Assembly: GCF_003751605.1 (NCBI RefSeq)
Contig: NZ_RJVJ01000001.1
Coordinates: 2,542,001-2,606,000 of the forward strand
Direction: 5' to 3'
Length of the DNA stretch: 64,000 nt
Source: Kitasatospora cineracea
GTDB lineage: Bacteria; Actinomycetota; Actinomycetes; Streptomycetales; Streptomycetaceae
Shown: positions 33,472-42,126 of the stretch, piece after piece
Position numbering within the stretch: position 1 is the first letter of the stretch
Layout of the letters: every line of letters starts with the position of its first letter
The notes under the pieces: model-generated
What the model was told of the DNA's origin: nothing
The model's database searches: none
Seen by the model: the letters and a program-made list of their open reading frames with translations, nothing else
Program-made: the position numbers and the translations under genes

Positions 33472-33900
33472 ATGAGCACGAGCGGCAACGGCTTCCAGGT
33501 CGAGGTCGACAACCTGCGGGCGTTCGCGGCCCAGGTGCGCGGCTTGCTGAGCGAGTTCGAGAGCGGTGCGGGCAGCACAGCGGTGTACGGCCCGAGCGGG
33601 ATCGGGTCGGGAGCGTTCGGCAGTTTCGCCGAGGCGCACGGTCTGTATACGCAGTACGACGCACTGCGCCTTCGGCTGAGCACGCTCCTGGCCGACATCC
33701 AGGAGGCCATCGATCTGGCCCAGCGCAACGCCGACCACACAGCGGCGAACTACGAGGAACACGAGCAGGACACCCGCAAGAGCATGACCCTGTCGCGTGA
33801 CGGGTGGACCACGACCTGGAGCCCGTCCGAACTGGACGCGAGGAAGGCTGGGACGACGACGCCGGCCCAGCCGACGAGCACGGTGAACTCGCAATGGTGA
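33472..33900 (+). CDS. small helical protein of T7SS locus B
   Basis: 142 residues from ATG 33472, GGGGGAGG upstream. The sequence FQVEVDNLRAFAAQVRGLLS, a Gly-rich turn (GPSGIGSGAFGSF), and a second long helix (LRLRLSTLLADIQEAIDLAQ) give a helical hairpin like EspC/WXG-sized proteins but no WxG triplet. The C-terminal 40 residues are polar. Its stop overlaps an 18-codon ORF that leads into the large gene. Same relation to its neighbour as in locus A. Probably a secreted partner of the next protein. Confidence 0.82.
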   Translation: MSTSGNGFQVEVDNLRAFAAQVRGLLSEFESGAGSTAVYGPSGIGSGAFGSFAEAHGLYTQYDALRLRLSTLLADIQEAIDLAQRNADHTAANYEEHEQDTRKSMTLSRDGWTTTWSPSELDARKAGTTTPAQPTSTVNSQW

Positions 33901-33950
33901 CAGTGCTGAAGACCAAGGACATGGACAACGGGCTGGAGGTTGCGCAGTGA
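33894..33950 (+). CDS. 18-codon linker ORF between T7SS genes (doubtful)
   Basis: ATG 33894 lies in another frame within the last codons of the small gene, and the ORF ends with a TGA (33948-33950) that overlaps the GTG start of the large gene (GTGA). It could carry ribosomes from one gene to the next, or be chance. Product MVTVLKTKDMDNGLEVAQ has no known match. Confidence 0.25.
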   Translation: MVTVLKTKDMDNGLEVAQ

Positions 33951-35479
33951 AGATGATGGACCAGGGCGGTGGTGCGGGGAGCACCGATTTCTCCGCTCAC
34001 AGCCATGCCGAACTGATCTCCATGGTTCACGCGCTGGACTCCGGCTCGGTCATGGCTGCAGCCGATCCGTGGCGGCGGGCCCATGAGACGTTGACGCAGA
34101 TCCAGTCCGCGCTGACCACTGCAACCGGTGATGCCACCAGCACTTGGCAGGGCAACACCAGCGATGCCTTCCACGCGCACATGACCGAGCTCGCCGCGAA
34201 GGTCAGCGCCACGGCCGAGCACGTGAACTACACCGCCGCCGCGCTGCAGACGCTGTCGGCGTCGATCGACGAGGCCAAGGCCGCCATGCCCGAAGAACCG
34301 GGTTTCTGGGACAAGGTGGGCGACGGGATCAGCGACGCCGCCAAGGAATCCGTCGGGATCAGCGACGCCGACACCCAGCAGGGCATCGCCGATACGCGCA
34401 AGCAGCAAGCGGTCGGCGTGATGCAGGTGCTGGCGGCCAAGTACAGCGTGGCCAGCAGTCGGCTGGGCGCCCTCAAGACCGGCCTCGACGACAACTCGCA
34501 GGACAAGCAGGTGACCCCTCCGAGTGACGGTGGCGCAGCGGGTTTCATCGCGGCGATCACCGGGGTCGGAGTCGGTGCCGTCCAGAGCACCGGGCGGGTG
34601 AGCGGTTCCTCCGGGTCGCAGACCTCGCTCAAGAGCACCTCGACCACCCGGGCGCCGCAGGCGCCGAAGGTCAAGGCCGCGGTGATCCGTCCGACGGACG
34701 CGGGCATCTCCGGCGGAACGGCCAACCCGCTGCCGCAGCCGAAGGGCCCCGGCACGGGGATCGACGGCATCCAGGGCGGCACCGGCGGCATCCGCGGTGG
34801 CGGCACCTCGACGATCGGCGGCCCCGGTGGGTCCGGCGGTCTGCAGGGTCCGTCCGGCGGTGGCAGCGGCGGCTTCGGCGGTGGCGGCACCAGCACCGGG
34901 CTGGTCGGCGGCGGCGGAGGCGGGACCTTGGCGGGTGGCACCGGTATCGGTGCCCGCGCCGGGTTCAGCGGCAACAGCGTTTCGAAGTCCGGGACGTTCG
35001 GTTCCAACGGCCTGAACGGTGGTGGCGCCGGTACGGGCGGCGCCGCGGGTACCGGTGCCGGTGCGGGCAACGGGACCGGCGGTCGGGCCGGTGGCCTGGG
35101 CGGTGGCGGCCTCGGCGGTGGCGCCGGTGAGGGCGGTGCCGGTGGTGGCCTCCGCGGCCGGGCCGGCGGCAGCCTGGCGGGCCGGGCCGGTGGCATGGTC
35201 GGCGAGGCTGCGCACGGCAGCGCCGGCGGACGGGCCTTCTCCGAGGGCGGGTCGGGCATCGGCCGCAGCCGTCCCGGTCAGGTCGCCGGAGCCGCCGAGG
35301 CCGGTCACGCGGGTGGCCGGGGCCAGGGCGGCGCGACCGGCAACGGCGCGGGCATGGCCGGCCACGGCCAGTCGAGCAAGCGCGCCAAGAAGGGCACCTC
35401 GGACCGACCGGACTACCTGGTGGAGGACGAGGAGACCTGGGCCTCCGGCGGGAACGCGAACCCGAACGTGGTGGAATGA
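33947..35479 (+). CDS. large WxG-domain, Gly-rich putative T7SS substrate (locus B)
   Basis: 510 residues from GTG 33947, GGAGG eight bases upstream. The helical N-terminal domain has W67-Q-G69; residues 175-265 are a low-complexity linker; 265-455 Gly-rich; and the C-terminal tail carries GGRAFSEGGSGIGRSRPGQ and, at 487-510, RPDYLVEDEETW followed by ANPNVVE. Y490 to D494 again gives YxxxD. Compared with locus A the N-domain is diverged, but the tail is almost identical and even starts at the same residue number, which argues for a common export or anchoring function. Confidence 0.85.
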   Translation: MKMMDQGGGAGSTDFSAHSHAELISMVHALDSGSVMAAADPWRRAHETLTQIQSALTTATGDATSTWQGNTSDAFHAHMTELAAKVSATAEHVNYTAAALQTLSASIDEAKAAMPEEPGFWDKVGDGISDAAKESVGISDADTQQGIADTRKQQAVGVMQVLAAKYSVASSRLGALKTGLDDNSQDKQVTPPSDGGAAGFIAAITGVGVGAVQSTGRVSGSSGSQTSLKSTSTTRAPQAPKVKAAVIRPTDAGISGGTANPLPQPKGPGTGIDGIQGGTGGIRGGGTSTIGGPGGSGGLQGPSGGGSGGFGGGGTSTGLVGGGGGGTLAGGTGIGARAGFSGNSVSKSGTFGSNGLNGGGAGTGGAAGTGAGAGNGTGGRAGGLGGGGLGGGAGEGGAGGGLRGRAGGSLAGRAGGMVGEAAHGSAGGRAFSEGGSGIGRSRPGQVAGAAEAGHAGGRGQGGATGNGAGMAGHGQSSKRAKKGTSDRPDYLVEDEETWASGGNANPNVVE

Positions 35480-35511
35480 CGTCCGGTCAGTAGAACAGTC
35501 GGACATTACCT

Positions 35512-35547
35512 GGCCGCCCTGCAGACTCGAGGGTCTGCAGGGCGGCC
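35512..35547 (+). terminator. 15-base-pair hairpin between large protein and mycosin 3
   Basis: GGCCGCCCTGCAGAC pairs perfectly with GTCTGCAGGGCGGCC around TCGAGG. No T-tract. It may limit read-through or protect the upstream mRNA, making the protease less abundant than its putative substrates. Confidence 0.65.
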
Positions 35548-35569
35548 GCTCAACGAGGGGTGACGAGGC

Positions 35570-36991
35570 TTGACGACCAGCCGATCCGTGCGCGGTCTGG
35601 CCGCGCTCGCTGCGGGAGCCCTGCTGTGGGGCGTGAGCGCCGGACCTGCGGCGGCGGACCAGGACCGCCAGCAGCAGTGGGTGCTGAACAAGTACGGCCT
35701 GGCCAAGGACGTCTGGCCGGTCAGCCAGGGCGACCAGGTCATCGTCGCGGTCATCGACAGCGGTGTCGACGCCAGCCACCCGGACTTGGCCGGGCAGGTC
35801 CTCCCCGGTCTCGACCTCACCGGCGGCGGTGGGGACGGACGGGTCGACACCGAGGGCCACGGTACGGCGATGGCTTCCGACATCGCTGCGCACGGACACG
35901 GCGACAATGCAGGCGTCATGGGCATCGCGCCCAAGGCGAAGATCCTTCCGGTGAAGTTCGACTTCAGTGAAGACCTGGGTTCGGTCGACAACGTGGACTT
36001 CGGCAAGGGCATTCGCTTCGCGGTCGACCACGGCGCCAAGGTCATCAACATGTCGTTCTACGGCGGGAATCCGAGCGACCCCGGATACCGGGGAGCCATC
36101 GAGTACGCCATCCAGAAGGACGTCGTTCTCGTGTCGGCCTCCGGGAACCACGCGGGCTTGCCGATCGATTACCCGGCGGGGTTCCCGGGTGTTGTGGTGG
36201 TGTCGGGTGTCGCGCAGGACGGGAGCATGTGGCCGAAGTCGACCACGGGCCCGCAGGTGACCTTGGCGGGCCCGGCCGACGGCATCCACCGGGCCGACCT
36301 CAAGCAGGGGTACGCGACGGCTTCCGGGACTTCCGAAGCCGCGGCCATCGTGTCGGGGATCGCGGCGCTCGTGCGGTCGAAGTACCCGAACCTGTCGGCG
36401 GGCCAGGTCATCAACCGAATCACCAAGAGTGCCTTCAAACCGGAGGGCCAGGGCTCGTTCCCGAACGACAAGTACGGTTACGGCATTGCATCCGCCTCCG
36501 GTGCGTTGGCTGCGAACCCTGCGGTGGACAATGGGCCGAAGGAGAACCCGCTGCTCAACCGGACGGAGCCGGACTACAGCGGCGGTAAGGGCAGCAACTC
36601 GTCCGCACCGTCCTCCCCGGCCTCGAAGGCACCGTCGGCCGGTGCCGGGAACTCGACCGCTCCGCAGGCGAGCGGTGACGCGGACAGCAAGAAGAGCAAC
36701 AGCGGGATGCTGATCGCGGTCGGTGGCGGTGTGCTCGCGCTGATCGTGATCGTGGTGATCGTCGTGCTCGTCCGGCGTTCCAAGAACGGCAACAACGGCG
36801 GCGGCCCCGGCGGTCCTGGGGGTTCCGGTGGTCCGGGGGCGCCGGGCGGGCCGGGTGGCCCCGGGTACGGGTACCAGCAGCAGATGCCGCCGCAGCAGCA
36901 GCCGGCCGGGTACGGGTATCCGCAGGGGCAGCAGGCGCCGGGGTACCCGCCGCAGCAGCCTCCGGCCGGGGGGAACCCGTATCAGAGCTGA
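35570..36991 (+). CDS. mycP: mycosin 3: T7SS-associated subtilisin-like serine protease
   Basis: 473 residues. The start is a rare TTG at 35570, with GAGGGG nine bases before; no nearer ATG or GTG is in frame. Signal peptide 1-29, catalytic D63 (AVIDSG), H97 (EGHGTA) and S255 (SGTSEA), oxyanion N193. A linker with many Ser/Ala, a transmembrane helix near 398-420, and a long Gly/Pro/Gln tail. Unlike mycosins 1 and 2, the Ser motif GTSEAAAIVSG is close to canonical. Third mycosin of the window; it closes locus B. Confidence 0.92.
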   Translation: MTTSRSVRGLAALAAGALLWGVSAGPAAADQDRQQQWVLNKYGLAKDVWPVSQGDQVIVAVIDSGVDASHPDLAGQVLPGLDLTGGGGDGRVDTEGHGTAMASDIAAHGHGDNAGVMGIAPKAKILPVKFDFSEDLGSVDNVDFGKGIRFAVDHGAKVINMSFYGGNPSDPGYRGAIEYAIQKDVVLVSASGNHAGLPIDYPAGFPGVVVVSGVAQDGSMWPKSTTGPQVTLAGPADGIHRADLKQGYATASGTSEAAAIVSGIAALVRSKYPNLSAGQVINRITKSAFKPEGQGSFPNDKYGYGIASASGALAANPAVDNGPKENPLLNRTEPDYSGGKGSNSSAPSSPASKAPSAGAGNSTAPQASGDADSKKSNSGMLIAVGGGVLALIVIVVIVVLVRRSKNGNNGGGPGGPGGSGGPGAPGGPGGPGYGYQQQMPPQQQPAGYGYPQGQQAPGYPPQQPPAGGNPYQS

Positions 36992-37024
36992 GTCGGCCCC
37001 GATGCGGGGTCAGTAGGCGGAAAG

Positions 37025-37085
37025 AGGCCTCTCGTGGCCGGACCAGTCGGGGTAGTGCCCCGGTCGGGCCACGGGAGGCCTTTTT
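37025..37085 (+). terminator. Rho-independent terminator of T7SS locus B
   Basis: AGGCCTCTCGTGGCC (37025-37039) pairs with GGCCACGGGAGGCCT (37067-37081) with one G-U, with an inner GACC/GGTC stem, then TTTTT. One of the few classical terminators in the window. Confidence 0.85.
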
Positions 37086-37335
37086 CCGTTCGGTGGCAAA
37101 CCGGTGCGGGTGGCGGGGGATTGTCCGGGAGGTCGGTTCAACCGCCTGGATTTCTTGTTGTGCTGCCGGCTCCGATGCGAGCACAAGTCACCCTGACCAG
37201 GATGGTCAGGTCTTCCCGTCGGAAGGGGTGCTGCACGGAGACACGCCTACGGATGGGGGAGGGTGTTCGCGGGGGCGGGGGTGGGGCGGGTAGGAGAGGG
37301 GGGAATGTGTCGTCGGATGTTCGGAGGTGGTTGCC

Positions 37336-37524
37336 GTGGTGCGGTGGGTGTGTGCGGTGGCGGGGCTGGTCGTGGTGATGGCGGGGGTTTCGGCGGGGGT
37401 GGCGGGGGCTGCGGGGGAGGGGGAGCAGGCGTTGTGTGCGCGGGTGTTGGAGGGGGTGGTGCCGGGGTTGGTGCCGACGTCGGCGGTGTGTGAGGTGAAC
37501 GTGGTGGGGCAGGGGGGTCGGTAG
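37336..37524 (+). CDS. small secreted protein with two Cys
   Basis: 62 residues from GTG 37336 (GGAGG eight bases upstream; the in-frame GTG 37339 is possible). A signal peptide (VRWVCAVAGLVVVMAGVSAG) is followed by a 35-residue mature part with Cys in ALCARVLE and AVCEVNV that could form a disulfide. No family recognised. Codon use fits the genome. Confidence 0.6.
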   Translation: MVRWVCAVAGLVVVMAGVSAGVAGAAGEGEQALCARVLEGVVPGLVPTSAVCEVNVVGQGGR

Positions 37525-37534
37525 GGTCGGTCGT

Positions 37535-37987
37535 ATGGGTGACGGGGTGGAGTGTTACGCGTGTGCCCGGGAGGGCGAGTTCGAGCGGTTGCCGCGGTAC
37601 GAGCGGATCGCGGTGGACGAGCACTGGCGGGTGGTGCACGCGGTGGGTTGTGCGTTGCCGGGGTGGCTGGTGTTGCTGCCCCGGCGGCACCTGGAGTCGA
37701 TGGCGGAGCTGAGCGGGGCGGAGGCGGCGTCGTTGGGGGTGTGGCAGGTCAGGTTGGCGCGGGCGTTGGAGGTGGTGACGGGGTGCCGGAAGGCGTATGT
37801 GGCGCAGTTCGGGGAGGCGGAGGGGTTCGCGCACGTGCACTTCCACGTGGTGCCGCGCGGGGAGGACTTTCCGGTGGAGTGGCGCGGACCGCGGGTGTTC
37901 GGGCTGTTGAAGGCGGGGGAGCGGGCGGTGCCGGTGGAGCGGATGAACGAGCTCGCCGAGCGGTTGGCCGTGGTGCTGGAGGGCTGA
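37535..37987 (+). CDS. HIT-family hydrolase
   Basis: 150 residues, ATG 37535. A -10-like TAGGGT seven bases upstream suggests a leaderless message. The HIT motif HVHFHVV places H100, H102 and H104, with an N-terminal CYACAREGE that resembles a zinc-binding CxxC of HIT proteins. Members hydrolyse nucleotide-phosphoramidates or dinucleotides; substrate unknown. Confidence 0.9.
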   Translation: MGDGVECYACAREGEFERLPRYERIAVDEHWRVVHAVGCALPGWLVLLPRRHLESMAELSGAEAASLGVWQVRLARALEVVTGCRKAYVAQFGEAEGFAHVHFHVVPRGEDFPVEWRGPRVFGLLKAGERAVPVERMNELAERLAVVLEG

Positions 37988-38074
37988 GCGGGGCGGGGGA
38001 GTTGGCGGGATCTCGCGGGTGGGTGGCGTTTCCGCTGCTGGCCGGGTGGCGGGTGGGGCGGCGATCCTGGGGGC

Positions 38075-38617
38075 ATGATCACTCCTGACACCAAGGACTG
38101 GACCTGGGTCCTCGAACGTCCCTGCGCCGACTGCGGGTTGGACACCTCCGCGCTGCTCTTCGAAGCGGTGCCGGGCCTGGTCCGGGCCAACGCGGAGTTC
38201 TGGACGGCGCTGCTGGACGGCGACGGCGGCGTGGAGGGGCTGCGCGAGCGTCCGGCGCCCGGGGTGTGGGCGCCGTTGGAGTACGCCTGCCACGTCCGGG
38301 ACGTGTTCCGGACGATCGAGGGGCGGCTGCGGCTGATGCTGGCCGAGGACGGGCCGGTGTTCGCCGACTGGGACCAGGACGCCACCGCCGTCGAGGAGCG
38401 CTACCGGGAGCAGGACCCGGCCGTGGTGGCCGGTGAGATCGCGCTGGCGGCCGAGCGGCTGGCGGGCGTCCAGGCGGCGGTGCCGGCCGCCGGTCGGCAG
38501 CGGGCCGGGCAGCGCAGTGACGGTGCCCGGTTCACGGTGGAATCCCTCTCCCGCTACACCGTCCACGACGTGGTGCACCACCGGTACGACGTCACCGGTG
38601 AGCAGCAAGTGGGTTGA
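38075..38617 (+). CDS. DinB-family protein
   Basis: 180 residues from ATG 38075, GATCCT six bases before. Helical bundle with metal-site His (EYACHVRDVF, SRYTVHDVVHHRYDV) as in DinB/mycothiol-dependent enzymes of actinobacteria. They transfer or metabolise thiols such as mycothiol, or act in detoxification. The N-terminal CADCG may bind metal. Confidence 0.85.
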   Translation: MITPDTKDWTWVLERPCADCGLDTSALLFEAVPGLVRANAEFWTALLDGDGGVEGLRERPAPGVWAPLEYACHVRDVFRTIEGRLRLMLAEDGPVFADWDQDATAVEERYREQDPAVVAGEIALAAERLAGVQAAVPAAGRQRAGQRSDGARFTVESLSRYTVHDVVHHRYDVTGEQQVG

Positions 38618-38624
38618 CGGCCGG

Positions 38625-39743
38625 TCAGTTCGACTGGTGGAGGGCGGGGTCGTCCGGCGCCAGCGTCCAGGCGGGCAGGCCGTGCGGGAGGGCTTCGGCG
38701 AGTGCGGTGGTGGGGCCGGTGGCGAGGCGGGCGGTGAGCAGGAAGCGGTGTCCGTCGCCGACCCGGCGAGGTTCGAAGGCGAGGTGGAGGAACGGCGCGG
38801 ACGGGGTCGAGGCGGCGGCGAGCCGGTCCAACTCGCCTGCCGCAGAACGCCATTCCTCGGCGGGGACGTACTGGCGCATGACCGAGTGCCAGACCACGGT
38901 CAGCGCGCCGGGCGCGGTCCCGACGCCGCGCAGGAACGCGGCCGCGCCGACTGCCTCGACCGGGGCGGGGGTCCGGGCGGCGAGGGCGAGGGCGCCGTTC
39001 AGCCGCTGGGAGCGCGGGAGTTGGTCCGCCCACAGGTAGGCGCGCAGGGCCAGCGCGCCGTCCGCGGAGCGCGGGTCGATCGGCGTCGGGTCGCAGCCGC
39101 GCCGGTCCGTCACCCGCTGGAGCGGGGCGTCGCGCAGCCAGGCGGGAGGCTCGCCGCGCCAGGCGTCGGCGAGTACGACGGGGGAGTCCGGCGGGCCGTA
39201 CGAGAAGCCCTCGGAGGCACAACGGAACTGCTCGGCAAGGAGGTTGAGCCCCGCGCTGGAGCCGAGCTCGTACAGCCGTACCGGCAGCGGGGGCGCGGTG
39301 GGGCCGGAGGGGGCGGCGAGTTGGTGTTGGGCCCAGGCGAGACCGGTGAGCAGCAGGTTGGCGCGGCCGACCTCATTGGTCTGCGGCGGGCGGGTGAGCC
39401 ACTCGCGGACGAACGGCAGGTGGGCGGCGACGGCGGCGCGGAAGGCCGGCCAGGGGGCGTCCGGGTCGGCGGGGTCGAAGCGGCCGCCCGCGTCGGGGTA
39501 GTGCGCGGCGAGGTCGGGGGCCCGGCCGGACAGCGCCAGGGCGTGGACGGCACCGAGCAGCCGCAGGGCGACGGCGGTCGGGCCGGGGGCGTCCTCGTGT
39601 CCGGCGATCGCCGCCGCGCACGGGCCGCCGGCGGCCAGGTCCCCGGCAGCCCGGCGCAGCAGGGCGGCGGACAGCGGGGAGCCCAACTCGGCGCAGGCGT
39701 CCGCCTGGTGGTGGAACATGGCCACGGCGTGGTCGAAGGACAT
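38625..39743 (-). CDS. DUF2332 family protein
   Basis: 372 residues from ATG 39743, ACGGAGC upstream. The conserved RLYELGSSAGLNLL segment (glycine-rich, SAM-like), RRGCDPTPIDPRS, and WHSVMRQY motifs define the family. It is full length. Function is unassigned; the SAM-like loop hints at methyltransferase descent. It converges on the DinB gene with only 7 bases between them. Confidence 0.85.
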   Translation of the reverse strand: MSFDHAVAMFHHQADACAELGSPLSAALLRRAAGDLAAGGPCAAAIAGHEDAPGPTAVALRLLGAVHALALSGRAPDLAAHYPDAGGRFDPADPDAPWPAFRAAVAAHLPFVREWLTRPPQTNEVGRANLLLTGLAWAQHQLAAPSGPTAPPLPVRLYELGSSAGLNLLAEQFRCASEGFSYGPPDSPVVLADAWRGEPPAWLRDAPLQRVTDRRGCDPTPIDPRSADGALALRAYLWADQLPRSQRLNGALALAARTPAPVEAVGAAAFLRGVGTAPGALTVVWHSVMRQYVPAEEWRSAAGELDRLAAASTPSAPFLHLAFEPRRVGDGHRFLLTARLATGPTTALAEALPHGLPAWTLAPDDPALHQSN

Positions 39744-40060
39744 CCGGGGGCTCCGTCTCGGTCCGGTGGGGCGGGTCGGCTCGCGTCGCAGGTCACGGCC
39801 CATGAACGGCCCATGAGCGGTTCACGGGCGGACCGTGATCGGTCCATGATCGGACGGCCCCATCCTTCGCCGCCCCCGTCCGCGCGGGTAGGGCGCCTCG
39901 GCGTGATGTCGATCACCGGTGCTCCGGGTACGACCGTCCCGGGCGGGCGCGCCCCGGGTGCGGAGGTACGCCACGGGCGGACGAGGCGGCGAGGGGGCGT
40001 GCAAGCGGCCCTGCGCGCCCTGGTGGAGGCGCCGACGGGGGTGGGCGGGGGCGGGCGGGC

Positions 40061-40525
40061 TCACCAGTCGGTGGCGCGCCGCCGGTGGGTCTGGCGGAGC
40101 TGGCTGGTGATGCTGGCGGTGTCGCCGCCCATCACGTCCGCGATCTCGGGCGTGGCCAGGCCGACCACGTAGTGCAGGATCGCCAGGTCCTCGTCGCCCT
40201 CGACGTCGGGGCGCAGCCCGCCGGTCCCGGCGGCCCCGGCCGTGCCGTTGTGCTGCTCGGTGACGGTGTCGCGGAGGATCTGCCAGGCCTCGGCGGCCGG
40301 ATTGGGGCTCTCCAGGACGGTGGGCCAGACCGCGGCGATCGCGTGCAGGGCGAGCCGGACCACCCGGTGGGCGGCACCGGGCTCCTGGAACCAGACCCGG
40401 GCGTAGCTCCGGTAGCGCGGTTCGTGCAGCTCGCAGAAGGCGGCGAACTCGACGGACACGTACGGAAGTTCGGCGGATCGATCAGCGGATGCCGAGTCTG
40501 CGGCCGGGACATGACGGTCAGTCAC
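40061..40525 (-). CDS. small sigma-like helix-turn-helix protein
   Basis: 154 residues from GTG 40525 with AGAGGCAG upstream. The middle part (VEFAAFCELHEPRYRSYARV, AAHRVVRLALHAI) resembles region 2 of ECF sigma factors, and the C-terminal LATPEIADVMGGDTASITSQ resembles region 4. Both are degenerate, so it may be a regulator rather than an active sigma factor. No anti-sigma partner adjoins. Confidence 0.75.
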   Translation of the reverse strand: MTDRHVPAADSASADRSAELPYVSVEFAAFCELHEPRYRSYARVWFQEPGAAHRVVRLALHAIAAVWPTVLESPNPAAEAWQILRDTVTEQHNGTAGAAGTGGLRPDVEGDEDLAILHYVVGLATPEIADVMGGDTASITSQLRQTHRRRATDW

Positions 40526-41197
40526 ATCAGCTGCCTCTCGATCTGGGTCCGGACGGGGAGCGTCAGCGCTCACTCTAGGCCCTCGGGCGGGTGCTGTGGG
40601 TGACAAGTCTGCTGAGATGCCCGGGGGTGAGCCTGATTCGGGTCGTTGTGTGACGGCCCGTCAGCAAATGCCGCCCGCCCGGTGCGGCTCCGAGGGCATC
40701 ACCGCTGGTCGGAGGCGGTGTGTCGGCGGCGGCCGCAAGGGAGTTGGTGCGTCGCTGTAGGCCCTGCGGGTGAACGCGAAATCGGTGGCGGGCCTCACCT
40801 TCACGGGCGAATCCCGCGCTGCGGGCATGACGACCATCACACGCCGTTCCGGTCGGACCGCCCCGGCCACCGGCCCCGCGACCGCCACCACCCGCCCGGC
40901 GGCACCCCCGGGAGCCCGAAACTTTCACCGTCCGTCGGAGCGCGCTCCACGATCACGCGCCCCGGGGCGGGGGCGAGGCCGCCGCCGGATCGCCGTCCGA
41001 TCGCGGTCGCGTCGCGTCCCGGCGTCGGGCGGAAGAGCTGACGTACCGTCAGGAAGCCCGCCAGTGGGGCAGGCGGGCCCTTCGGCGGGCCTCGGCGACC
41101 CCGGGGGCGTCAGGGGTTTCGCGGGCCCGGCCGGAGCCCTTCACGGCCTTCGCGCTCCCGGGCCGGACCTTCGCGCTGGGCGGGTCCGGCCCGGTCC
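40526..41197. other. 672-base region without a supported gene
   Basis: Open frames here are Pro/Arg/His-rich and lack ribosome sites. A hairpin GCCCGCC (41056-41062) with GGCGGGC (41072-41078) may terminate the leftward unknown gene that ends at 41198. Confidence 0.45.
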
Positions 41198-41809
41198 TCA
41201 GTTCTCGCGTGCCGACCGGGCGGCGGTGTTCCCGTCGAACCGGACAGTGGCGCCCGCGCCTCCGGCGGTCCGGGCGGCGGCTTCGGCGCCGGACCGCGCC
41301 GCGGTCCCGTCCGGGCGCCCGGCGGCCCCGTCGGCACGCACCGCGGCCCCGTCGGTGCGCGTCGCGGCCCGGGCGGCGGCTCCGGCGGCGGCCTCGGCGG
41401 CCGCGCTCTCGGCGGCCCGCGCCGCGGCGGCCACGCTGTCGGGTTCGCGGCGGGTCTGCTCGGGGATGCCGGTGGTGCGGGGGTCGGTCCGGGCGGTGGT
41501 CTCGGCGGCCTCGACGCTCTCCCGGGCGGCCAGGTAGGCCTGCACCGCGGCGATGCCGTAGACCGGCTGGATGAGCTGGTGGCCCTTGAAGAAGGGCCGG
41601 GCGGGGGCGAATCCGGCGGCGGTGACCAGCTCGCGGATCTCGGTTATCTCTTCTTCGCTGCGCGCGGTGAAACGGACTTCCCAGCCCTTCTTGTACGTAC
41701 GTCCGTCCTCCCCGCCGCGTCTGGCGGGATCAGGCTGGCGGACGTAGCCGGGCAGGCGGCCGAGGCGTAGTCGGGCGGCGCGCTGGGCTGATGACTCGTC
41801 GCGGGGCAT
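41198..41809 (-). CDS. unknown protein with Ala/Arg-rich tail
   Basis: 203 residues from ATG 41809. TACCAT (41822-41817, leftward strand) seven bases upstream suggests a leaderless transcript. The first 110 residues form a compact domain (RLGRLPGYVRQPDPARRGGE, YKKGWEVRFTARSEEEITEI, GFAPARPFFKGHQLIQPVYG), perhaps a SPOR/ACT-like alpha-beta fold; the rest is a low-complexity Ala/Thr/Arg/Gly tail. No family recognised. Divergent from the gene at 42127. Confidence 0.65.
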   Translation of the reverse strand: MPRDESSAQRAARLRLGRLPGYVRQPDPARRGGEDGRTYKKGWEVRFTARSEEEITEIRELVTAAGFAPARPFFKGHQLIQPVYGIAAVQAYLAARESVEAAETTARTDPRTTGIPEQTRREPDSVAAAARAAESAAAEAAAGAAARAATRTDGAAVRADGAAGRPDGTAARSGAEAAARTAGGAGATVRFDGNTAARSAREN

Positions 41810-41940
41810 GTGCCCGATGGTAGGCAATTCGTGACGGCCGCCGACGCCAGCGGGCGTGACGTTGGGTGTGGGCTCGATCACTTCCGGTCAGATTTCGCAG
41901 GTCGGCGGCGCGGACTCGGTCGGATCGCAATGCTGTGTCG

Positions 41941-42006
41941 ATCCGATGAAAATCGGATAGTAGAAAACAAGTCCGATCTATTACGGCAACGGAGTGAACA
42001 TCCGAT
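41941..42006. promoter_or_regulatory. phased TCCGAT boxes in an AT-rich divergent promoter
   Basis: TCCGAT recurs at 41942-41947, 41972-41977 and 42001-42006, that is every 29-30 bases (near three helical turns), and the first forms a perfect inverted repeat ATCCGAT-GAAA-ATCGGAT (41941-41958). The surrounding 90 bases are the most AT-rich of the neighbourhood. Likely operator array controlling one or both flanking genes. Confidence 0.5.
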
Positions 42007-42126
42007 ACGCCGAATGGGTGAGGGTATGTGGACTTTAGTGCGGAGCAGTCCCGGTTTGACGACGGTTGCGTAACAGGTCGTCAGGTCGGACGTCGGGTGT
42101 CGGAGGCGAGGGGGAACGTGGACGAC

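Noticed and set aside
40646..41041. Plus-strand ORF in the 672-base gap
   Set aside because: His/Pro/Arg-rich sequence without ribosome site or homology features; coding bias not consistent.
41056..41078. Strong terminator in the gap near 41 kb
   Set aside because: Only a 7-base-pair stem with a 9-base loop; kept as a remark in the region entry rather than a separate feature.
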